NCBI GenBank assembly: GCA_016124955.1
Contig: WGMR01000007.1
Location: forward strand, 310,910 to 374,909
From: Alphaproteobacteria bacterium
Lineage (GTDB): Bacteria > Pseudomonadota > Alphaproteobacteria > UBA9219 > RFNS01
Direction of reading: 5' to 3'
Length of the DNA stretch: 64,000 bases
Made by a program: the position numbers and the translations under genes. Shown one piece after another: positions 58,883 to 64,000 of this stretch. The first letter of the stretch is position 1, and every line of letters starts with the position of its first letter. The notes below the pieces were generated by a model. The model was not told where the DNA came from and searched no databases. It saw nothing but the letters and a program-made list of their open reading frames with translations.

Positions 58883-59094
58883 GCTGGTTTGTGGTAGGTT
58901 GTTACTAAAATTGCTATAATAGAAACTATAGGATTTCCTTTGGAATAGCAATAGAAATTTTCTATAGCTAAAAAAACACTTTAACCATAAAAAATTAACA
59001 TGTTAGTAATTTTTCGAGCCTACTTTCACCCCTGTCGCCAATTACGGCGGGGCCTGCTGCGGCAGGGAAGTGAAACATAGGCGGGGAGAGCATT
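58883..59094. promoter_or_regulatory. Divergent regulatory region of the second module
   Basis: 212-base intergenic region between the second regulator and the second small gene. It contains two copies of CTATAG (about 58925 and 58964), the perfect palindrome TAACATGTTA (58996-59005), and TAGAAATTTTCTA. GGGGAGAG precedes ATG 59095. The AT-rich part is on the regulator side. No direct equivalent of the tandem ACGCATA repeat of module 1 is present. Confidence 0.5.
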
Positions 59095-59355
59095 ATGAAG
59101 TTCGGGGATTTGGCAAAGAAGTTCGGCCAGAGCATGGCATTCGATATCATGCTGAGCGTCGAGAAGATGGCGAAGATCAAGGTCACGGAAGAAATCCTTG
59201 CTCTGCCGGAAGAAGAACGGTTGCAGCGTGCCTATGATGCGCTCGACCGGCTCGATGCCGAGCGTCAGGAAGAAATCGCCGAAAAGCGGCGCGAGGCCTT
59301 GCGCTATGGCCGCGAGGTCCAGCAGCGCAGGCGGCGCGAGCAACAGGGGAAGTAA
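59095..59355 (+). CDS. Small helical protein (copy 2)
   Basis: 86 residues, paralogue of 56986-57198: MKFGDLAKKFGQSMAFDIML, then SVEKMAKIKVTEEILALPEE and AYDALDRLDAERQEE. The last 20 residues are strongly charged (Arg/Glu/Gln), a likely coiled coil or helix absent from copy 1. SD GGGGAGAG 6 bases before the ATG. Function unknown; a terminator-like hairpin follows. Confidence 0.7.
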   Translation: MKFGDLAKKFGQSMAFDIMLSVEKMAKIKVTEEILALPEEERLQRAYDALDRLDAERQEEIAEKRREALRYGREVQQRRRREQQGK

Positions 59356-59365
59356 CGGCGTGCCC

Positions 59366-59399
59366 CGGGCGGTACGGGGTGCCGCCCGGATATTTTATT
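59366..59399 (+). terminator. Terminator-like hairpin after the second small gene
   Basis: CGGGCGG (59366-59372) / CCGCCCG (59382-59388), 7-bp stem with a 9-base loop, followed by GATATTTTATT, T-rich but interrupted. Confidence 0.65.
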
Positions 59400-59433
59400 C
59401 ATCAGTGTAAGTGACGGGAACGGGACGGAGAGT

Positions 59434-59721
59434 ATGATGTTGAAGCAAGCGAACAATCTGCAGGGTATCATCGCCATCCGCGTCCATCGTGCGAACCCGG
59501 CCCATTGCGGCGCCCGGCCCGCGCGCAAGCTGAACGAAGTGGAGCTGAAAAGCATCCATGCGCTTTTGAACTATGCGGCCGCGAACACCAACATGCTTGA
59601 AGGCGCGGTGGTGGATAGGCTTTGCGCCCTGTGCGATGCCATGCAGCTTGAAGATATCGAAGCGGCGCAGTATGAAGCCGCCGTCCGCTTCCTGGTGGAT
59701 TTCAACAGCCGCGTGAATTAA
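59434..59721 (+). CDS. Small hypothetical protein
   Basis: 95 residues; ATG 59434 is followed by a Met-Leu-Lys start (MMLKQANNLQG), with the second ATG also possible. Soluble; Cys at four positions including RLCALCDAMQ; mostly helical. GGGACGGAGAGT before the ATG gives a fair SD. It converges on the transporter at 59728. No family recognised. Confidence 0.55.
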   Translation: MMLKQANNLQGIIAIRVHRANPAHCGARPARKLNEVELKSIHALLNYAAANTNMLEGAVVDRLCALCDAMQLEDIEAAQYEAAVRFLVDFNSRVN

Positions 59722-59727
59722 CGCGCT

Positions 59728-60450
59728 TCACCCGATCAGCTTTGCAATGCCGTAAGCGGTGGCCGCTGCGGCGGCGCCGATGGCGGTTGTTTGCCAGGCC
59801 GAGCGGCGAATATCCACACCCGTAAAACGCCCCTTCAGCGCGCCGAACAGAAACAGCGCGACAAGCGTGACGAGCGCCGAAAGCACCAGCGCGGGTTCCG
59901 CCTGTTCCAGCAGCATATAGGGGAAAAGCGGGATCATGCCGCCCGCGGTATAGGCCGCGCCTATGGTAAGCGGGCTTTTCACAATGCGCCCCGGGTCCGG
60001 CTTTTCAAGCCCCAGCTCCATCTTCATCATGAAATCGACCCAGCGTTTCGGGTCGGCGCTGATCGCCTTGACCACAATGGGCACTTCCGGCTTCGGCACG
60101 CCGAGGCTTTCGATAATTTCCGCCACTTCGGCGGCCTCCACATGCGGCACTTCCTTTACCTCCCGCACCTCTCGTGCATATTCGGCGCGGTAATGTTCGG
60201 CTTGCGTCTTGGCCGCGAGGTAACCGCCAAGCCCCATGGCGATAGTGCCCGCCGCGATTTCCGCCACGCCGGCGGTGACAATGATGCCTGTGCCCGCCGC
60301 CACGCCGCTGAGGCCGGCCGCGAGCGCGAACGGCACCGTAAGCCCGTCCGCCATACCGAGCACGAGATCCTTGATGAAATCCGAAGATTTCACATGATGT
60401 TCGTGATGGTAGTGCGGGTGGTGATGGTGGTGGTGGCCCGGTTGGGACAT
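59728..60450 (-). CDS. VIT1/CCC1-family metal transporter with His-rich N-terminus
   Basis: 240 residues. The N-terminus carries a natural His-rich stretch (GHHHHHHPHYHHEHH), a likely metal-binding region. The transporter body follows: DFIKDLVLGMADGLTVPFALAAG, a cytoplasmic Glu-rich domain (residues about 85-130, with the family's MBD-like helices), and LTIGAAYTAGGMIPLFPY. Five helices are predicted. Members export Fe(II) or Mn(II) from the cytosol. A histidine run this long in the N-terminus is unusual in the family. Confidence 0.87.
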   Translation of the reverse strand: MSQPGHHHHHHPHYHHEHHVKSSDFIKDLVLGMADGLTVPFALAAGLSGVAAGTGIIVTAGVAEIAAGTIAMGLGGYLAAKTQAEHYRAEYAREVREVKEVPHVEAAEVAEIIESLGVPKPEVPIVVKAISADPKRWVDFMMKMELGLEKPDPGRIVKSPLTIGAAYTAGGMIPLFPYMLLEQAEPALVLSALVTLVALFLFGALKGRFTGVDIRRSAWQTTAIGAAAAATAYGIAKLIG

Positions 60451-60487
60451 GGAAGCTCCGCTGGCTTGGCGTTTTGGAGGGGTGGCG

Positions 60488-61537
60488 TCAAAGCTTCGTG
60501 TGCACGCCCTTTTCGGTGATATAGCCGGTGATGAGGCGTGCGGGCGTTACATCGAATGCAGGGTTGGCGGCCTGGGATGTTGTGATCGTCACCGCGCCGG
60601 GCTTGCCTTCGGGCGTCAGGCCGATGACGGTGGTCACCTCGCTTGCGCTGCGTTCCTCGATCGGGATCGCGTCGCCATCGCTCAGTGCGCGGTCGATCGT
60701 GGTGTAGGGGAAGGCGGCATAGAACGGCACCTTGTTATCATGCGCCGCCAGCGCCTTCAGATAGGTGCCGATCTTGTTGCAAACATCGCCCGTGGCGGTA
60801 ACGCGATCGGAACCCACGATGCACATATCCACCTTGCCCTTGCGCATCAGCAGACCGCCCGCATTGTCCGCGATCACGGTGTGCGGTACGCCGTGCTGTG
60901 CCAGCTCGAACGCCGTCAGGGCCGCGCCCTGGTTACGGGGGCGCGTTTCATCGACCCATACATGCAGTTTCACACCCGCATCATGCGCCACATAAATGGG
61001 TGCGAGCGCCGTGCCGTAATCGACCGTCGCGAGCCAGCCGGCGTTGCAGTGCGTAAGAATATTGAGCGGTTCTTCGCTTTTTTTCGCCGCCGCAAGCTTT
61101 TTGATGATTTCTGCGCCGTGCTGGCCAATGCTGCGGCACAGCGCGACATCTTCTTCGCATATCTCGTTTGCACGCTTCATGGCGGCCGCGGCGCGCGCTT
61201 CGGGCGCCAGCGGCGAAACGGCTTCCATCATGCTGTCGAGCGCCCATTTCAGGTTGATCGCGGTCGGGCGCGTGGCGAGCAGGCGGTTGTAATATTTCTT
61301 CAGTGCGGCGTCGGATGCATCTTTGCGCAGCGAAAGATAAAAGCCATAGGCGGCCGTGACGCCGATCAGCGGCGCGCCGCGCACCACCATGCTTTTGATC
61401 GCCTTTTCCGCATCTTCCAGCGTGGCGATATCGATCACCGCGAGATCCCACGGCAGCTTGCGCTGGTCGATCGCGCGTGCATAGCTGCCGTCTTCGGCGA
61501 GGGCGATGGTGCGATAGGGCTGGTTGCCAATTTTCAT
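60488..61537 (-). CDS. mtnA: S-methyl-5-thioribose-1-phosphate isomerase
   Basis: Methionine salvage enzyme (MTR-1-P to MTRu-1-P) of the eIF2B-alpha fold. 349 residues from ATG 61537 (MKIGNQPYRT); the frame is open upstream for 49 codons without conservation. Motifs: MVVRGAPLIGVTAAYG, THCNAGWLATVDYGTAL with the catalytic Cys, and VGSDRVTATGDVCNKIGTY with the catalytic Asp. No other salvage gene (mtnB, C, D, P) is in the window. Confidence 0.94.
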   Translation of the reverse strand: MKIGNQPYRTIALAEDGSYARAIDQRKLPWDLAVIDIATLEDAEKAIKSMVVRGAPLIGVTAAYGFYLSLRKDASDAALKKYYNRLLATRPTAINLKWALDSMMEAVSPLAPEARAAAAMKRANEICEEDVALCRSIGQHGAEIIKKLAAAKKSEEPLNILTHCNAGWLATVDYGTALAPIYVAHDAGVKLHVWVDETRPRNQGAALTAFELAQHGVPHTVIADNAGGLLMRKGKVDMCIVGSDRVTATGDVCNKIGTYLKALAAHDNKVPFYAAFPYTTIDRALSDGDAIPIEERSASEVTTVIGLTPEGKPGAVTITTSQAANPAFDVTPARLITGYITEKGVHTKL

Positions 61538-61595
61538 GGATAAAGGCGTAGCAGGCGGCCGCGATTCTTTCAAACCAATTGACCGCCGGCAAGCT

Positions 61596-62246
61596 CTAAA
61601 AAACGCCGGGGATGATCCGGAAACGCACCTTTTCCGCGTATTCCCTATATTCCGGGTTTTCGCACAAAATGCGTTCTTCGGCAAAAATACGCAGGATCAG
61701 GAAAATCCAGACGCTGATGTAAATGCCAAGGTTCCAGAGCGTGGGCGCGAACAAAAGATAGCCGATATGCAAAAGCATATAGCCCATATACATGGGGTGG
61801 CGCACAAGCTTGTAAAGCCCGCCGCGTTTGACCCCGCGGTTGGCAGCGACCAGCCCGAAGCTGCGCCACAAATTAAATTTTGCGGTGACGTGGACGATGA
61901 TGCCAAGGATCATCATCAACCCGCCGCCCAAAAGCGAGATTGGCTCGCCGCCGTTATTGACCATCAGGGCAAGGAATGTGCCTGCGAAGGCGATGAACCA
62001 ATCGCGTATGCTGATGGATATGCAGTCCGTATGCCGCCTTAGCAGCAGCAGCACGATCACGATGCCTTCGGATGCCAGCAGCAGAACGGGGTACCAGTTG
62101 GTCGCCGAAAATTCATTCGGCCATAGCCGGTGTACGAGCCAGATGTAAAGCGCCAGCGCAACGCCCTGTTCGAACATATCAAGCGCCTTGCGCACTTTTT
62201 GCGATGGGCCTTTTTGCGTTGCGGCGGCTGTTTCCGGGGATGTCAT
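61596..62246 (-). CDS. ICMT/PEMT-family membrane methyltransferase
   Basis: 216 residues from ATG 62246. Five or six hydrophobic helices and the C-terminal family signature GLYKLVRHPMYMGYMLLH, then RIFAEERIL and YREYAEKVRFRIIPGVF, in which RHPxY and EExxL bind SAM. Bacterial members methylate lipids or small molecules; the substrate is not known. It lies 58 bases after mtnA's start on the same strand. Confidence 0.82.
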   Translation of the reverse strand: MTSPETAAATQKGPSQKVRKALDMFEQGVALALYIWLVHRLWPNEFSATNWYPVLLLASEGIVIVLLLLRRHTDCISISIRDWFIAFAGTFLALMVNNGGEPISLLGGGLMMILGIIVHVTAKFNLWRSFGLVAANRGVKRGGLYKLVRHPMYMGYMLLHIGYLLFAPTLWNLGIYISVWIFLILRIFAEERILCENPEYREYAEKVRFRIIPGVF

Positions 62247-62406
62247 GCAAAATCCTTGGCGGTTAAGCCGATTTTCGGCGTATGCCGTTAAAATTTCGTG
62301 TACCAACCTGCCCCGCCGGTATTTCACGCACGGGCAGGCTTTTGCCCGGCAATACCGGCGTTTTCTTAATGTATTTTAAGGAAGGCGGGTTTATACCCTT
62401 TGTTTC

Positions 62407-63087
62407 ATGCTTGATCAGACCACCCTCGCGCCCGGCAGCATCCATGTCCTGACCGGGTTTTCCGGAACCGGCAAAAGTACGGCGGGCACCGATTTGCTGT
62501 GCGCGGGCGCCGCCGAGCCTGCGCGCGTGAAGAAGCTGGTTGAAGACCGCTATTATTGCGATCCGCGTACGTTGCTGCAGGGGATGCGACGGTTTGCAGA
62601 GCGGAAGAACCGTGATTTGCTGCGCGCCTGCTATGATGCGGCGCACGAACAGATTATGCAGGATGCGCTTTTCTGGGCACGCAAGCATTATGCCGTATTG
62701 GTTGATATATGCCCCGGCCAGCCGGACGGCTTTTTTGCGCTGTTGCAACGAACCTGCATCGCCGCGCGCGATCAAGACGGTGCCTTGCGGGTAATATGGC
62801 TGACATGTAGCCGCGCCGCACGTATGCAGCGCATTGCAGGGCGCGGTACGTGGTTCGACCGGACGCTGGCGAAACTGCCGGGCTATCTTGATGCGGTAGA
62901 AGCGATAGAGGAACGCGTCGAACCGTGGGCACGGACCAGCGGCGTGCCGTTGCAAACCGTGCATACCGACAAGGCGGGCGATGGCAGATCGCCGGAACGC
63001 TCGCCCTTGTTCAGAATGAAGAATATACCGTTTTTTGCGTCCCTGGCGGCTTCCCTGCATGCCGGGGCGCTGCGCGCAGCGTCGTAA
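62407..63087 (+). CDS. P-loop kinase (AAA_33/zeta-like)
   Basis: 226 residues. Walker A is LTGFSGTGKST near residue 15, and the family's Arg-rich lid region is LTCSRAARMQRIAGRGTW. The central part (HYAVLVDICPGQ) can serve as Walker B. Similar kinases phosphorylate small molecules or, as zeta toxins, UDP-GlcNAc; no antitoxin gene is next to it. It shares no gap with the convergent gene: their stop codons touch. Confidence 0.7.
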   Translation: MLDQTTLAPGSIHVLTGFSGTGKSTAGTDLLCAGAAEPARVKKLVEDRYYCDPRTLLQGMRRFAERKNRDLLRACYDAAHEQIMQDALFWARKHYAVLVDICPGQPDGFFALLQRTCIAARDQDGALRVIWLTCSRAARMQRIAGRGTWFDRTLAKLPGYLDAVEAIEERVEPWARTSGVPLQTVHTDKAGDGRSPERSPLFRMKNIPFFASLAASLHAGALRAAS

Positions 63088-63651
63088 TCAGGCGGCGGCA
63101 TCCCGCCATTTGACTGAACAACCCATGCTGGGTTCCTGTCGCGCCGGCACATCCTTCCCGTTCGCTGCCGCCTGCATGGCGTTGAACAATTCGGGTACCG
63201 TATCGGCCTTCGCCGCGCCCTTGCCGGCGCTATCCAGCCGCCCGCGATACACAAGCTTCATGTTTTTATCGAAGCAAAAGAAATCGGGCGTGCAAACCGC
63301 GCCATAGGCCTGTGCGACCTTTTGGGTTTCGTCGATTACATAGGGAAAATCGAAACCGTGCTGTGCCGCGAACTTTTTCATATTCTCGAAACCGTCTTCG
63401 GGATAATTCGCTGTATCGTTCGGCATGATCGCGACGGTGCCGACATCGATTGTGCGCAACCGCTTCGCCGTGGCGGCGATACGGTCCACCACCGCCTGCA
63501 CATAGGGGCAATGGTTGCAAATGAACATCACGGCGAGCCCGTTCGGTCCGCGCGCGCTTTCGCGCGTATGCGTCACGCCATCGATGCCGCGCAAACTGAA
63601 GGCGGGCGCCGTCATGGCTTTATTGGCGGGCGGGGTGGTCATCAGGGCCAT
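63088..63651 (-). CDS. Thioredoxin-fold (AhpC/TSA-like) protein
   Basis: 187 residues (MALMTTPP start; ATG 63642 is an alternative). The active site VMFICNHCPYVQAV is a CxxC motif, and the C-terminal PSMGCSVKW is characteristic of this subfamily. The domain contains the TPDFFCFDKNMKLVYRG strand with cis-Pro. A redox role is likely; no signal peptide is present, so it is cytosolic. Confidence 0.85.
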   Translation of the reverse strand: MALMTTPPANKAMTAPAFSLRGIDGVTHTRESARGPNGLAVMFICNHCPYVQAVVDRIAATAKRLRTIDVGTVAIMPNDTANYPEDGFENMKKFAAQHGFDFPYVIDETQKVAQAYGAVCTPDFFCFDKNMKLVYRGRLDSAGKGAAKADTVPELFNAMQAAANGKDVPARQEPSMGCSVKWRDAAA

Positions 63652-63780
63652 GGCGTTTCTCCCTTGGTTGGCATTCGCATGGTTGGCGGCCCATGGTAGC
63701 GCGCCAGCGGCGGCGCGAAAACCCGCAATTTATGCGGCAAAACGGGGCTTTTTTTGCCCCCGCAGACCTGATAGATGTTG

Positions 63781-63979
63781 TGGCACAAGTTTGCGGAGGG
63801 GTGGCCGAGTGCCCTGCGTGCGAAGCGCGCGAATAGATATAGTCAACCGCGAGGCGGCAAAGGTTGGCACAAGTTTGCGGAGGGGTGGCCGAGTGCCCTG
63901 CGTGCGAAGCGCGCGAATAGATATAGTCAACCGCGAGGCGGCAAAGGTTGGCACAAGTTTGCGGAGGGGTGGCCGAGTG
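63781..63979 (+). repeat. 84-bp tandem repeat containing the 5' end of tRNA-Ser
   Basis: Two full units (63781-63864 and 63865-63948) and a 31-base third copy (63949-63979). Each begins TGGCACAAGTTTGCGGAGGG, and in each the bases from position 15 on (GGAGGGGTGGCCGAGTG) equal the first 17 nucleotides of the tRNA at 63963. The rest of the unit (CCCTGCGTGCGAAGCGCGCG and onward to AAAGGT) is unrelated to the tRNA. The full units look identical. The 84-base period makes a 28-codon repeating ORF in some frames. Confidence 0.95.
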
Positions 63980-64000
63980 GTTGAAGGCGCTCGCCTGGAA
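63963..64000 (+). tRNA. tRNA-Ser(GGA), 5' part, cut by window end
   Basis: GGAGGGG acceptor stem, T-G, the D arm GGCCGAGTGGTTGAAGGC, and the anticodon stem CTCGC followed by the loop CTGGAA. The anticodon reads GGA, giving tRNA-Ser. The remaining 50 or so nucleotides lie outside the window, so the variable arm and 3' end are not seen. Confidence 0.85.

Noticed and set aside
63730..63984. ORFs with a 28-residue repeat at the right end on both strands
   Set aside because: They are translations of the 84-bp tandem repeat and tRNA, without start signals; a DNA-level feature explains them.

Overview
The window looks like a piece of an alphaproteobacterial chromosome. It is GC-rich, densely packed and mostly housekeeping. 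The evidence for Alphaproteobacteria is: a lexA promoter carrying the direct-repeat SOS box GTTC-N7-GTTC typical of that class, use of LpxI instead of LpxH, a bifunctional pabB-pabC gene, and the local order gltA-gltX-comEC-lexA. I cannot name a genus from sequence alone.

Layout. 0.1-3.3 kb: pdxJ-lepB-rnc-era (no acpS and no recO at the places where relatives often carry them). 3.7-5.9 kb: atpH-atpA, closed at once by a strong terminator, so atpG, atpD and atpC must lie elsewhere. 6-15.5 kb: a minus-strand block with a divergent SAM-hydrolase-like protein, a membrane protein with eight CxxC motifs, uvrA, citramalate synthase, a GNAT-like protein and two very small ORFs. 15.7-22.4 kb: ssb, dnaE and pabBC, with two MAPEG-family genes around them. 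22.5-38.3 kb: the long plus-strand translation and envelope run rpsB-tsf-pyrH-frr-uppS-cdsA-dxr-rseP-bamA-skp-fabZ-lpxA-lpxI-lpxB and a family 9 glycosyltransferase. Here lpxD is missing and lpxB is fused in frame to a second glycosyltransferase. 38.3-49.4 kb: gltA, gltX, comEC, lexA, a 29-residue lysine/alanine peptide, queH, a Mug-type glycosylase, infC (probably starting at ATT), a TrpR-like regulator and thrS. 49.4-56 kb: small membrane proteins, rmuC, mntH, a phosphatase-fold protein lacking its catalytic residues, a glycosyltransferase/hydrolase divergent pair and a cold-shock gene.

56.0-59.4 kb is the most unusual part. It is visibly AT-richer and holds two paralogous modules, each an XRE-type regulator with a C-terminal sensor-like domain, divergent from a 70-86 residue helical protein. 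One regulator is translationally coupled to an EgtD-like methyltransferase. I regard this as the best candidate for an undescribed system. 59.7-64 kb: VIT-family transporter, mtnA, an isoprenylcysteine-methyltransferase-like enzyme, a P-loop kinase, a thioredoxin-fold protein, and finally a tRNA-Ser(GGA) cut by the window edge. Two 84-bp tandem repeats precede that tRNA, each containing its first 17 nucleotides.

The main group works as a growth module: translation factors, phospholipid precursor synthesis (cdsA), isoprenoid and undecaprenyl synthesis (dxr, uppS), outer-membrane assembly (rseP, bamA, skp) and lipid A synthesis (fabZ, lpxA, lpxI, lpxB) read in one direction with many start/stop overlaps. 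The functions of the 56-59 kb island are inferred only from domain resemblance and gene layout.
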